A stretch of 64,000 bases of DNA from Acidobacteriaceae bacterium (GCA_031296325.1 JARLFY010000012.1:1-64000), one strand, 5' to 3'; counted from the first letter of the stretch, positions 44,027 through 53,954 are shown. Numbers and translations: made by a program. The notes: generated by a model from the sequence alone, not told the origin.

Positions 44027-44884
44027 GTGAAATATATTTATCTACTAATTATTTTTCTGGCTACACCGCTTGCCTGGTGCTCGCGAACCGTCACCGATGA
44101 ATTGGGGCGAACGGTCGTTGTTCCCGATCATCCGCATCGCCTTGTCTGTCTGATGCCCAGCGTAGTAGACGATGTATACGCTCTCGGCGCAGGCGCTGAC
44201 ATCATCGCTATCCCCGACTACACGAAGTATCCAGCCGAGGCGAAGGCCAAGCCCAGCATCGGATCGCCGATTGCGCCGTCGGTCGAGACCATCATATCGA
44301 TGCATCCCGATCTGGTGTTGGCAGACAGCAACATGAGCCACGCCGAGCCGGTCGAACATTTGATGAAGCTGGGCATCGCGGTCTTCGTCATTGCGCCGCA
44401 CGGAGTCGAAGGAATTCTCCAATCGGAACTGAGTCTGGGACGAGCCTTGAATCGTGAGCAGGACGCGCAGGCGTTGGTCGCAAGGCTGCGCGCGCGCGAG
44501 GCCGCAGTTCGACAGCGCGTCAGCGGAAAACCAGTCGTCAGTGTGCTGATGCCGGTCGGATATAACCCGATCATTACCATCGGCGGGCCAAGCTTTATCT
44601 CGCAGTTGATTGAGATTGCGGGAGGTCGCTCGATCACCAGCGACCTCAAGCAGGAGTGGCCGCAGATCAGCCTGGAGGCCGTGCTATCGCGCGCTCCGCA
44701 GGCTCTGATTCTGACGCGCGGATCGTCGGCAATGTCGATGGATAGAGTTCGCGAGCAGCCCGGGTGGGCTAGTATGCCTGCGATAAAAAATAATCGAATT
44801 TATTACGTTGACGATCGGATTGGCCTTTCCAGTCCCATCGTCTTCGACGCACTGGAGGACTTGGCCAGACAACTTCATCCGTGA
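44027..44884 (+). CDS. btuF: Corrinoid ABC transporter substrate-binding protein (BtuF-like)
   Basis: RTVTDELGRTVVVPDHPHRLVCLMPSVVDDVYALGAGADIIAIPDYTKYP; cobalamin locus context. Confidence 0.82.
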   Translation: MKYIYLLIIFLATPLAWCSRTVTDELGRTVVVPDHPHRLVCLMPSVVDDVYALGAGADIIAIPDYTKYPAEAKAKPSIGSPIAPSVETIISMHPDLVLADSNMSHAEPVEHLMKLGIAVFVIAPHGVEGILQSELSLGRALNREQDAQALVARLRAREAAVRQRVSGKPVVSVLMPVGYNPIITIGGPSFISQLIEIAGGRSITSDLKQEWPQISLEAVLSRAPQALILTRGSSAMSMDRVREQPGWASMPAIKNNRIYYVDDRIGLSSPIVFDALEDLARQLHP

Positions 44885-44920
44885 GGCGAAGGCATTCGTC
44901 GCAAAACATCAACCTATAAC

Positions 44921-45060
44921 TGCTGGATGTCGGGAAGGCGGTGTAAATCCGCCACTACCCCGTAACTGTAAGCGTTGAGGCACGACTTGTTCGCCACTGG
45001 AGATGCGTCCGGGAAGGCAGTCGAAGCCGAAGAAGCGCGAGTCAGGAGACCGGTCCAGCA
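44921..45060 (+). ncRNA. Cobalamin riboswitch 2 (upstream of btuB-btuCD-cobTSC)
   Basis: P1 TGCTGGA/TCCAGCA; GGGAAGGCGGTGTAAATCCGCCACTACCCCGTAACTGTAAGC; B12 box GAGTCAGGAGACCGG. Confidence 0.95.
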
Positions 45061-45081
45061 ATAACTTCCGAGGGGAAATTA

Positions 45082-47547
45082 ATGTCTCGAATTATTCGTC
45101 AATATTTATTGAGTTGCGCAAGCAGCCTTGCCTTTATCTTGGTTTCCACCACGCTCGCCATGGCCGCACCGATGATCTCGCTGCATGGAACCGTCGCCGA
45201 TCCTTCGGGCGCTCTCATCTCGAACGCAAGAGTTGAGCTGCTCGCTCACGGCCATCAAGTCGCACAAGTCACCACCGACGGCAAAGGGCAGTACAGCATC
45301 CAAAGCGCTCGACAGCGAGAGATGAGTCTGCGCGTTACGGCCAATGGATTCGGCACTCTAGTGAAGCCACTCGACACCGCAAGCGCCGCCGCTGACTCAA
45401 CAATGAACCTTGTTCTGGCTCTGACCTCTCTCTCCGAGCAGGTCACGGTTACGGCAACAGGAAGCCCCACTCCACTCTCTCAACTCGGCGCGTCGGTGAC
45501 TCTGTTGAACGCCTCCGACTATCAGGGGACACGCGATATTCAGCAGGGACTTTCACTTATTCCCGGAGTGCAGGCGGGGCAGGCGGGGCAGGCGGGAGGA
45601 TCTACCGGCCTTTATATTCGCGGCGGAGGTAGCGATGCAAACAAGATTCTTATCGACGGAATTTCAATAAACGACATCGGCGGCAACGTCGAGTTCGCCA
45701 ATGTGTCCAGCGCAGGAATTGCACAAGTAGAAGTACTTCGCGGGCCTAACAGCGCGCTCTATGGATCGGACGCACTAGCGGGAGTCGTTAGCCTGACCAC
45801 CGCCAGAGGAACCACTTCACACCCCTTGTTCACCTATCAGGTCGGAGGAGGAAACTTCGGAACCTATCGTCAAGAGGGCACCGTTAGCGGACGATTCCAT
45901 CGCTTCGATTATCTATCCGACTACGCACGCTTCGACAGCGGTAATTCAATAGCAGACAGTGAATATCACGACGGAACCTTTACCGGAAATTACGGAGTAC
46001 AACTCTCGTCCAACTCCAGCCTGCGCGCCACGCTGCATCACGACCAGATTGCATCCGGGCAGGCAGGTGGAGTTCAATTGTATGGAGTAACGACCGAGGC
46101 CAGGCAGGCCAATGAAGACGCCTACTTCGGCGTCACATGGGAGGATCAGAGCAATACCAACTGGCACAACCTGATTCGCTACGGCGGCGCACGTCTGCGC
46201 TCGCAGTACATTCAGTTTGCGCCTGCGGGGAACTTCGCTTACTCCTATGTCTACTATGGGACGACGTACTCGGTATGGCTGGGCGCGCCTGTCACAATTT
46301 CTGGAGCCAACGGCTACACGGTCAGCGGACAGGCGCAGGAGTATAACTACTCCGCGTCCTACCCCAGTTCCTCGCCTAGCTCGACTGACAAGGACTTCGT
46401 CTATGCGCAGACAGACTATCACTTTAGCCCACATCTGCTTGGTCTGGTCGGCTTTCGCTACGAAGACGAGCGCGGATATTCCTATGGATCAAGTTCCATT
46501 GAGCGGGGAAACTATAGCTATACCTTCCAGCTTCAGGGAGATATTCTCGGACGGCTCTTCTATAGCATTGGCAGTGGTCTGGAAGACAACGGACTCTTCG
46601 GTATTGCCGGGACTCCGCGAGCATCACTCGCATGGCAAATTGCTCAGGGCGGCAGCAACAGCGTCTTTAGCGGAACCAAACTACGCGCCAGTTTCGGCAA
46701 GGGGATCAAAGAACCCAGCATCTCGAATCAACTTGGATCGCTCTACGATCAGGCCACCAGTACAGAGATCGTCAAGGATCACCTAACACCAATCGGGCCG
46801 CAGAATTCGCGGAGCTACGACGGCGGTCTCGATCAATCTCTTTTTGCTGGACGCAGTCGGGTGAGCATATCTCTCTACCACAATGAATTCACTAATGGCA
46901 TTGAATACGTTAGCTCGCAAGCCATGGCAGCTCTGGGTATTTTGCCGGATGTATACAACGCACTAGGAGCCTATGGCGGAGCTTCTGTTAACTCAAAGGC
47001 ATATCGCGCCATGGGCGTGGAGGGCGAGTTCGAGTCGCAAATCACACGCAGTCTCTTTGTGCGCGCAGGCTATACCTACACCGATGCGCGGGTGCAGAAC
47101 TCCTTCAGCAGCGACGCCATCGGGCCAAGCTTCAACCCGGACTTCCCTCTGATTCCGATTGGCGCCTACTCTCCGCTGAGGGGAGCACGTCCCTTCCGCA
47201 TCGCTCCGCACACCGGATACTTTGAAGCGGGTTACAGCCACAATCGTCTGACTACCACTCTGCGCGGAACACTGGTAGGAAGCCGCGACGACAGCGACTT
47301 TCTGCTCGGTGCAGACGCCGAAGGAGGCAACACTCTGCTCCTTCCCAACCGCAATCTGGATGGGGCCTATCAACGTCTGGATCTCAGTTCAAACTATCGG
47401 ATCAATCGTTACGTTGCGCTCAACGAGAGTATTCAGAATCTTCTCAGCGAGCACTATAGCGAGGCCTTTGGCTATCCCGCCCTTCCGTTCACTGTTCGGA
47501 TGGGCATGAAGTTCACCTTTGGAGGCGAGTCGTGGTCAGCGAAGTAA
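45082..47547 (+). CDS. btuB: TonB-dependent corrinoid receptor (BtuB-like)
   Basis: Plug GLYIRGGGSDANKILIDGISINDIGGNVEFANVSSAGIAQVEVLRGPNSALYGSDALAGVVSLTT; downstream of cobalamin riboswitch; C-terminal VRMGMKFTFGGESWSAK. Confidence 0.88.
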   Translation: MSRIIRQYLLSCASSLAFILVSTTLAMAAPMISLHGTVADPSGALISNARVELLAHGHQVAQVTTDGKGQYSIQSARQREMSLRVTANGFGTLVKPLDTASAAADSTMNLVLALTSLSEQVTVTATGSPTPLSQLGASVTLLNASDYQGTRDIQQGLSLIPGVQAGQAGQAGGSTGLYIRGGGSDANKILIDGISINDIGGNVEFANVSSAGIAQVEVLRGPNSALYGSDALAGVVSLTTARGTTSHPLFTYQVGGGNFGTYRQEGTVSGRFHRFDYLSDYARFDSGNSIADSEYHDGTFTGNYGVQLSSNSSLRATLHHDQIASGQAGGVQLYGVTTEARQANEDAYFGVTWEDQSNTNWHNLIRYGGARLRSQYIQFAPAGNFAYSYVYYGTTYSVWLGAPVTISGANGYTVSGQAQEYNYSASYPSSSPSSTDKDFVYAQTDYHFSPHLLGLVGFRYEDERGYSYGSSSIERGNYSYTFQLQGDILGRLFYSIGSGLEDNGLFGIAGTPRASLAWQIAQGGSNSVFSGTKLRASFGKGIKEPSISNQLGSLYDQATSTEIVKDHLTPIGPQNSRSYDGGLDQSLFAGRSRVSISLYHNEFTNGIEYVSSQAMAALGILPDVYNALGAYGGASVNSKAYRAMGVEGEFESQITRSLFVRAGYTYTDARVQNSFSSDAIGPSFNPDFPLIPIGAYSPLRGARPFRIAPHTGYFEAGYSHNRLTTTLRGTLVGSRDDSDFLLGADAEGGNTLLLPNRNLDGAYQRLDLSSNYRINRYVALNESIQNLLSEHYSEAFGYPALPFTVRMGMKFTFGGESWSAK

Positions 47548-48596
47548 GCGACGCGAATACAACGCACGATGCAAACCAGCATGGCTGGCAGCGATGGCTG
47601 CCGACCATGCTGGCCGTCGCGCTTGTCTTCACGATGTTGGCCGCCGCCTGTGTGGGGGCCGTGCGTGTCCCCCTGAGTCTATTACTCAAAAGCCTGCTTG
47701 GCGGTGCGCCACTTACTGACGATCAACGCATTATTCTGCTCTCGATCCGTCTTCCACGAATCATTGCCGCAGCGATTGTTGGCAGCGCGCTGTCGGTCTC
47801 CGGCCTGCTTTTCCAGGGACTCTTCCGCAATCCTCTGGCCGATCCGTATGTCATCGGCTCGTCGGGCGGAGCGGTCTTAGGCGCTTCCATCGGGGTGTTT
47901 TTATTGCCATCAATCTCAATAGCCGGATTCGGCGCAACTACAATGTTCGCCTTTATTGGCGCGGTTACTTCGATACTACTTGTCTACTGGCTGGCTCATG
48001 TGGATGGGCATACTCCCGTGGTGGGCCTGCTTCTGGCTGGATTCGCCGTCAGCACCATGCTCAGCTACTCGTCCTATTTTCTTGAGGTCATGGATCACGA
48101 CTTTGGCACAGGGATGAAGGTCTTATCTTCCTGGCTTCATGGTTCTATTGCGCAGCCTACATGGCCACAGTTGTTGATTGTTTTTATTCTTCTCTGCGCC
48201 GGACTTCTAGGATCTTTTCCTCTGGCGCGTCATCTCAACACGCTGGCTCTGGGGGAGGAGTACGCAACAAATCTCGGGTTGTCCGTGCAGCAGATTCGCA
48301 TTGCAGTCATCGTTATCGGATCGATACTAACGGCTGCGGCGGTCGCTCTCGGCGGACTAATCAGCTTTGCCGGACTGATTGTTCCGCACATCCTGCGCAT
48401 GATTCTGGGGCCCGATCATCATCGCCTTCTTCCATCGACCGCACTGGCCGGAGCGCTCTTTTTACTTATCGCCGACACGATTGCACGCACTATTATTGCT
48501 CCGTCTGAATTACCTGTCGGCGTACTCACCGCATTTATTGGCGGACCATTTTTTCTATACCTGTTGCGCAAGACCAAGCAGGGGGTGATGTCATGA
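47532..48596 (+). CDS. btuC: FecCD-family ABC permease (BtuC-like)
   Basis: SIRLPRIIAAAIVGSALSVSGLLFQGLFRNPLADPYVIGSSGGAVLGA; GLIVPHILRMILGPDHHRLLP. Confidence 0.9.
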   Translation: MVSEVSDANTTHDANQHGWQRWLPTMLAVALVFTMLAAACVGAVRVPLSLLLKSLLGGAPLTDDQRIILLSIRLPRIIAAAIVGSALSVSGLLFQGLFRNPLADPYVIGSSGGAVLGASIGVFLLPSISIAGFGATTMFAFIGAVTSILLVYWLAHVDGHTPVVGLLLAGFAVSTMLSYSSYFLEVMDHDFGTGMKVLSSWLHGSIAQPTWPQLLIVFILLCAGLLGSFPLARHLNTLALGEEYATNLGLSVQQIRIAVIVIGSILTAAAVALGGLISFAGLIVPHILRMILGPDHHRLLPSTALAGALFLLIADTIARTIIAPSELPVGVLTAFIGGPFFLYLLRKTKQGVMS

Positions 48597-49372
48597 AACC
48601 ATTAATTGAATTAGAGAATATTTCTTTTTCGTACAAAGACAGAGCCGTTATTCGCTCAATTAACGCCGCCGTATTTCAGGACGAATGCGTCGCTATCGTC
48701 GGTCCAAACGGGGTTGGCAAGACGACGCTCTTGCGCCTTGCCTCCGGCACGCTGACTCCTGAATCAGGGGCGGTGAGACTTCAGCAAAGAGATTTATCAA
48801 CCTATAAACAACGAGAGATTGCGCAGTCAATTGCCTTTGTTCCACAGCACGTTGACCTTCCATTTTCCTTTACCGTTGAGCAGTTTATCGAGCAGGGACG
48901 CACTCCATTTCGTGGTTTGTTTGATGGGTTGAAGGCCGGAGACCGCTCTGTACTTCGACGTGCTATGGACTTGACCGACACCTGGACTCTTCGCTCACGC
49001 ATCTTCAATGAACTAAGCGGGGGAGAACGTCAGCGCGTCAAGATTGCGCTCGGACTAGCTCAGGAGCCGAAGCTTTTGCTACTGGATGAACCAATGCAGA
49101 ATCTGGATATAGGCCGCCAGTTCGAGATGCTCGATCTACTCGACACCCTGCGACGCGAAGGAATTGCCATCATTTCTTCGATGCACGATCTAGGCCTGAT
49201 CGAAGGAACTTTCTCCTCGGTATGGCTATTGAGTCAAGACGAGCCAATGCGCCAAGGTTCTCCCGAAGAGATGCTACAACCCGAACTACTCGAAGATATA
49301 TTTAATTGCCCGCCCCGTCATCGTCCACGCTTGATGGAGCGCACACTCAATAGAATGGAGTACGCCCTATGA
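48593..49372 (+). CDS. btuD: ABC transporter ATP-binding protein (BtuD-like)
   Basis: Walker A GPNGVGKTT, signature LSGGERQRVKIALGLAQ, Walker B LLLLDEPMQNLD. Confidence 0.9.
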   Translation: MKPLIELENISFSYKDRAVIRSINAAVFQDECVAIVGPNGVGKTTLLRLASGTLTPESGAVRLQQRDLSTYKQREIAQSIAFVPQHVDLPFSFTVEQFIEQGRTPFRGLFDGLKAGDRSVLRRAMDLTDTWTLRSRIFNELSGGERQRVKIALGLAQEPKLLLLDEPMQNLDIGRQFEMLDLLDTLRREGIAIISSMHDLGLIEGTFSSVWLLSQDEPMRQGSPEEMLQPELLEDIFNCPPRHRPRLMERTLNRMEYAL

Positions 49373-50451
49373 CTCAGAATATTTCCACGACACTTTCCAC
49401 TACGATTCCGTCCATTACATCCTGCAATCCGAAGTATCTTGTCGAGGCGCGGCGTCATCTCGACGACTTGACTAAGCCAATTGGCAGTCTGGGACGATTG
49501 GAGAATATTGCTGCACAGGTATTTTCGATTCTTGGCGGAGATATTAAGTTTCCCATGCATCGTGGGGCCTATATCTTTGCCGCAGATCATGGCGTTACCG
49601 AAGAAGGGGTGAGTGCATATCCTCGCGAGGTCACCGTGCAGATGGCATACAACATTCTGCAAGGCGGGGCAGGCATCAGCGTTCTTGCTCGATTTCATCA
49701 TGCGGAACTTACGTTGGTAGACGTCGGCGTTGACACTGAATTCGATAGTGCTGGAGGACTTTGTCGCGCCAAGGTTCGCCGTGGTAGCCGCAATATGCAC
49801 TTAGAAGCAGCCATGACGCACGAAGAGCTTTCTGCCGCTCTGGATGTAGGAATTCGCATGGCGAACGAAGCAAAAGACAAGGGGATGACTCTTGTTTCAG
49901 TTGGCGAACTAGGAATCGGAAACACAACCGCTGCAAGCGCGATAGCAGTAGCGTTGACTAAGAAGTCGAGTGATATTCTGACTGGGCCGGGGACTGGACT
50001 CGATAGTGCGGGCAGAAATCGCAAGCGGCAGATTATTGAGGAATCGGTAAAGCTGCACTTTGGCGACCTGAAAGATAGTATCGATCCGCTGGAAGTTTTG
50101 CGATGCGTTGGCGGGTTGGAAATTGCAGCCATGACCGGATTTATTCTTGGTGCAGCAGCGAATCAGATGGTGGTTATTTGCGATGGAGTTATCTCGACGG
50201 CAGCAGCCGCAGTAGCTTACGCTATTGCTCCAAACGTGAGGGAGTATCTGATTGCCGGACACTGCTCGGAGGAACCCGGGCATCAATACCTGCTTCAATA
50301 CATCGGACTTACCCCGATTCTCGGTCTTGGAATGCGACTGGGAGAAGGAACTGGTGCGGTTTTAGCTATGCCCATCATTGAATCTGCCGTCCGATTATTT
50401 GCCGAGATGGCAACATTTTCGTCAGCGGGAGTAAGCACGGCGACTGAATGA
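49369..50451 (+). CDS. cobT: Nicotinate-nucleotide--dimethylbenzimidazole phosphoribosyltransferase
   Basis: LDDLTKPIGSLGRLENIAAQ; FAADHGVTEEGVSAYPREVTVQMAYNILQGGAGISVLAR; GELGIGNTTAASA. Confidence 0.97.
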   Translation: MTQNISTTLSTTIPSITSCNPKYLVEARRHLDDLTKPIGSLGRLENIAAQVFSILGGDIKFPMHRGAYIFAADHGVTEEGVSAYPREVTVQMAYNILQGGAGISVLARFHHAELTLVDVGVDTEFDSAGGLCRAKVRRGSRNMHLEAAMTHEELSAALDVGIRMANEAKDKGMTLVSVGELGIGNTTAASAIAVALTKKSSDILTGPGTGLDSAGRNRKRQIIEESVKLHFGDLKDSIDPLEVLRCVGGLEIAAMTGFILGAAANQMVVICDGVISTAAAAVAYAIAPNVREYLIAGHCSEEPGHQYLLQYIGLTPILGLGMRLGEGTGAVLAMPIIESAVRLFAEMATFSSAGVSTATE

Positions 50452-51191
50452 AAAATATCTTTCAGGATATTGCTGCGGCATTTCAGTTTCTGACTCGGCT
50501 GCCTCTTGCGTGGCTTCCCTACCACTCAGATCCCTTGCCTCGTTCGGCAAAGTATTTTCCGTTGGTAGGTCTCGCAATCGGCGCAGCGGACGCGGGAATT
50601 TACCGCCTACTGTCGCCGCACTTGCCTAGCTTGACGGTTGCACTTATTATCGTGATTTTCTCTACGCTGATTACCGGAGGTTTGCACGAAGACGGACTTG
50701 CCGACGCAGCCGATGCCTTTGGAGGAGGAAATAGTCGAGATCGCATGCTGGAGATCATGAAGGACAGTCGCATCGGAAGCTATGGCGCTCTGGCTATTAT
50801 TTTTTCTGTTACTGGACGTACTTTACTTCTGGCGTATCTTCCATCCCGTATTTTTATTCAGACCATTATCTCCGCAGAGGTCTTATCGCGTTGGACTATC
50901 CTGCCACTGAGCTGCGCACTTCCCGCAGCTCGAACAAATTCCAGTCAGGGGGGACGAGTCGCTGGAAAGATCTCTCGTTTATCGCTGATTATTGCTACGT
51001 TGATTGCCTTCGGCATAGTGAGTTCCCTACTGCATTTTTCTATGTGGAAGCCCGCTGTTGCTGTATTGATGGTTACGCTACTCAGTGGGATTTACTATAA
51101 ACGACGCATTGGCGGAATTACCGGAGATTGCTTCGGAGCTACGATTCAACTAACTCTTATTGCCATTTATCTTTGCGGAGTCTGGCGCTGA
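50448..51191 (+). CDS. cobS: Adenosylcobinamide-GDP ribazoletransferase
   Basis: FQFLTRLPL...YFPLVGLAIGA...GGLHEDGLADAADAFGGG...RMLEIMKDSRIGSYG; GGITGDCFGA. Confidence 0.95.
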   Translation: MKNIFQDIAAAFQFLTRLPLAWLPYHSDPLPRSAKYFPLVGLAIGAADAGIYRLLSPHLPSLTVALIIVIFSTLITGGLHEDGLADAADAFGGGNSRDRMLEIMKDSRIGSYGALAIIFSVTGRTLLLAYLPSRIFIQTIISAEVLSRWTILPLSCALPAARTNSSQGGRVAGKISRLSLIIATLIAFGIVSSLLHFSMWKPAVAVLMVTLLSGIYYKRRIGGITGDCFGATIQLTLIAIYLCGVWR

Positions 51192-51772
51192 TGAGCGAGA
51201 TTATTTTTATTCGTCATGGCGAGACGGATATGGCCGGAAGTTTTTGCGGTCATAGCAATCCTGCGCTTAATTCGGACGGAGAAAATCAGGCAAAACGCGT
51301 TGCTGAGGAGATTGCATCGCTGGGAATCGAGCGCCTCTATTCGAGCGATCTGCTCCGCGCATCACAGACCGCTTTAGCTATCGGACAAAGGGTTGGAATT
51401 CAGGTTAAAACTCGATCAAATCTGAGAGAAATTTTCTTTGGCCAGTGGGAAGGTCTCCAGTGGAATGAGATTGAAAAACTATTTCCGCAGGATGCAGAAC
51501 AATGGCTTCGAGAGTTCCCTCTGCGGACTGCACCAGAGGGGGAGTCGTATCTGAATTTTACGCATAGAATTGATTCAATACTTCAGCAATTGATCTGCGA
51601 AGCGGAAGAGCGTAGGACGGCCATTGTCACTCATCGCGGGGTTATGCGATATGCGCTCACAAAGTTTTTTGGGTTTCCAGAGGATGATGTCTGGCCGATG
51701 ACTGCATCCTACGGTGCTACGATTGTTGCTCCATTATCCCTGCGACCTTTGGAGATAGCCTCAACAACTTGA
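51191..51772 (+). CDS. cobC: Histidine phosphatase family, probable alpha-ribazole phosphatase
   Basis: IIFIRHGETDMAGSFCGHSNPALNSDGENQAKRVAEEIASLGIERLYSSDLLRASQTA; last gene of the corrinoid operon; internal start overlaps cobS stop. Confidence 0.85.
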   Translation: MSEIIFIRHGETDMAGSFCGHSNPALNSDGENQAKRVAEEIASLGIERLYSSDLLRASQTALAIGQRVGIQVKTRSNLREIFFGQWEGLQWNEIEKLFPQDAEQWLREFPLRTAPEGESYLNFTHRIDSILQQLICEAEERRTAIVTHRGVMRYALTKFFGFPEDDVWPMTASYGATIVAPLSLRPLEIASTT

Positions 51773-51828
51773 CGGAAACATTTGCAATAGAAGTTTAACG
51801 GGAAACGTCATGGTCGCGGCATAACTCA

Positions 51829-51859
51829 CGGCATTAAAACTTAGAACGATCTAATGCCG
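51829..51859. other. Hairpin between cobC and gmk
   Basis: CGGCATTA-N15-TAATGCCG perfect 8-bp stem; no clear T-tract. Confidence 0.4.
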
Positions 51860-51895
51860 CACATCTCTGCATCAGCAGTTACACTTTAAGAACTT

Positions 51896-52558
51896 ATGGC
51901 AGGAATACTCTTTATCATCTCGGCGCCCTCCGGTTCGGGCAAAACCACACTGGTGGAACGGGTTCGCAGTCTGGTGGATGGACTCGATTTTTCCATCTCG
52001 TATACGACGCGGCCTCCACGCGGCTCGGAGACCAATGGCCGCGAGTACCACTTTACCGAGCGCTTTACTTTTGAGCAGATGATTGCCGACGGCGAGTTTC
52101 TGGAGTGGGCCGAGGTCTTCGGCAACTACTACGGGACGACGATGGCCGCGCTCGATCATGCGCGCGAGGCGGGTAAGGACCTGCTGCTGGACATCGATGT
52201 ACAAGGCGCTGTGCAGATTATGAAGATGTTGCCCAGCGCAGTCTCGATCTTCATTCTGCCCCCGAGTCCGGAGGTGTTGGAGATGCGTCTGCGCAATCGC
52301 AGCGAGGCCGAAAAGATGACCTGCGAGGCGGTGATCGAGGAACGCCTGCGGCAGGCGCGCAGCGAGTTGGAGCAGGTGCAGGACTACAAGTACGCGCTGG
52401 TCAACGATGTTCTGGATCAGGCGACGGCGGAGATGCGCGCGATTGTGCTCTACGAGCGCGGCCAGACGAACGGCGTAGAGGAGATCGCTGCAAGTTGTCT
52501 GACGACAGCACACTCGCCACGCCTCGATGCAGCGCTGGAAAGCTTTCAGGTTGGCTAA
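51896..52558 (+). CDS. gmk: Guanylate kinase
   Basis: GILFIISAPSGSGKTTLVERVRSLVDGLDFSISYTTRPPRGSETNGREYHF. Confidence 0.97.
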   Translation: MAGILFIISAPSGSGKTTLVERVRSLVDGLDFSISYTTRPPRGSETNGREYHFTERFTFEQMIADGEFLEWAEVFGNYYGTTMAALDHAREAGKDLLLDIDVQGAVQIMKMLPSAVSIFILPPSPEVLEMRLRNRSEAEKMTCEAVIEERLRQARSELEQVQDYKYALVNDVLDQATAEMRAIVLYERGQTNGVEEIAASCLTTAHSPRLDAALESFQVG

Positions 52559-52657
52559 ACGCTGAGGGGATCTCTAACTCCGTGGGTATCTTTCCGGAGT
52601 CGTGGCAGGACAAACGCGCTCGATTGCGGTAGATTGGAAGCATCTCCCGAGGTGTGA

Positions 52658-52885
52658 ATGATGTCGATTGAGGATTCTCTCCACAACAAGTACAGCCTTG
52701 TGAAGGGTGCTGCACGCAGGGCTCGCCAGTTGCAGTCGGGCGCACAACCGATGATGGCCACCAAGAGCATCAAGGCTTGCCGCGTGGCGCAGGACGAGAT
52801 CAACGAAGGTCATGTAACCTACGTCGTCAACCATAGGACGCAGACCGTGCTTGCGCCTGAACCGATCGAAGAGGACGAGGAGTAG
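52658..52885 (+). CDS. rpoZ: DNA-directed RNA polymerase omega subunit
   Basis: NKYSLVKGAARRARQLQSGAQPMMATKSIKACRVAQDEINEGHVTY; gmk-rpoZ adjacency. Confidence 0.85.
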   Translation: MMSIEDSLHNKYSLVKGAARRARQLQSGAQPMMATKSIKACRVAQDEINEGHVTYVVNHRTQTVLAPEPIEEDEE

Positions 52886-52893
52886 ACGTAGCA

Positions 52894-53799
52894 ATGCAGG
52901 GCGAATCGGAATCCCAACTGCGCGCGTGGGTCGATTACTATCGCGACCTCGGCGTCTATGATTTTTATCGCCTTGGCGAGCCTGTGCCGTTGGGCGCGAG
53001 CGAACCTGAGGCTCCAGTTCAGGCGGCTGAGGCTGCGGTTGTGAATTCAATACAGGCTGCTGCCTCGTCTGCGCCCAGCTTTTCCACTTCCCTGCCTCAT
53101 CAGGCCGAAGTTTACAGCAAAGCAGATTCAACTCCACCGCTTGTCGAAAGTCTCTCCATGCCTCCAGTAAAACTCGTCTCCTTCAACGACCTTGCGCCCC
53201 TGCCTGCGCCTCTTCCTGCGGAGCAACACGAGGCAGCGCTGCGCGCGATTCAGGAAGAGATTGGCGATTGCACGCGCTGCCCTCTGGCCTACGCTGGGCG
53301 GCATAAAGTGGTCTTCGGCGACGGGTCTCCGACGGCTCGCCTGCTCTTCGTCGGCGAAGGACCGGGGGCGGACGAGGACGCGCAGGGAGTTCCCTTCGTT
53401 GGCAAAGCGGGCCAGTTGCTCAACAATATGATTGGCGCAATGGGCCTTGCTCGCGATCAGGTCTACATAGCGAACATCGTCAAGTGCAGGCCGCCCGGCA
53501 ATCGCGTTCCAGAGTCTTTGGAGGCCAACACCTGTGCGCAGTTTCTGCTGCGCCAGATCGATGTGGTGCGACCGGAGGTCATCGTGGCTCTGGGTGCGAC
53601 TGCGGCGACTTACCTGCTTGGCGTCAAGCAATCGCTCAGCTCGCTGCGGGGGCAGTGGCATAGCTGTCGCGGAGCCAAGCTGGCGGTGACTTATCACCCG
53701 GCATTTCTGTTGCGCGATCCACGCCAGAAGGTCGAGGCATGGAAGGATCTACAGCGAGTGATGGTCGAACTTGGGTTGACGCCTCCCGCACGGAAGTAG
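52894..53799 (+). CDS. Type 4 uracil-DNA glycosylase
   Basis: CTRCPLAYAGRHKVVFGDGSPTARLLFVGEGPGADEDAQGVPFVGKAGQLL; CRPPGNRVPESLEANTC; VTYHPAFLLRDP; ~120-aa N-terminal extension. Confidence 0.92.
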   Translation: MQGESESQLRAWVDYYRDLGVYDFYRLGEPVPLGASEPEAPVQAAEAAVVNSIQAAASSAPSFSTSLPHQAEVYSKADSTPPLVESLSMPPVKLVSFNDLAPLPAPLPAEQHEAALRAIQEEIGDCTRCPLAYAGRHKVVFGDGSPTARLLFVGEGPGADEDAQGVPFVGKAGQLLNNMIGAMGLARDQVYIANIVKCRPPGNRVPESLEANTCAQFLLRQIDVVRPEVIVALGATAATYLLGVKQSLSSLRGQWHSCRGAKLAVTYHPAFLLRDPRQKVEAWKDLQRVMVELGLTPPARK

Positions 53800-53837
53800 A
53801 ACATTCTCAACGATGCTGAATGTTTTGCCCTGTAAGC

Positions 53838-53954
53838 GAAATGCGGGGATTCTTCGCTGCGCTCAGAATGACAAACAAAGCAAAAGCAGATTTCTCCGCT
53901 TCGCTACGGAATGACAAACAATTGGGCTATAGCAATTCCTAAAATGTTGTAAAT
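53838..53954. repeat. Double REP-like element with CTATAGCAATTCCTAAAATG tail
   Basis: AATGCGGGGATTCTTCGCTGCGCTCAGAATGACAAACAAAGCAAAAGCAGATTTCTCCGCTTCGCTACGGAATGACAAACAATTGGGCTATAGCAATTCCTAAAATG. Confidence 0.8.

Noticed and set aside
44895-44920. Promoter directly before cobalamin riboswitch 2 (TTCGTC ... TATAAC)
   Set aside because: Spacing of 14 nt is too short and the -35 match is weak; not called.
51829-51859. Hairpin after cobC as an intrinsic terminator
   Set aside because: Perfect 8-bp stem but long loop and no T-tract on either strand, so kept only as a low-confidence hairpin.
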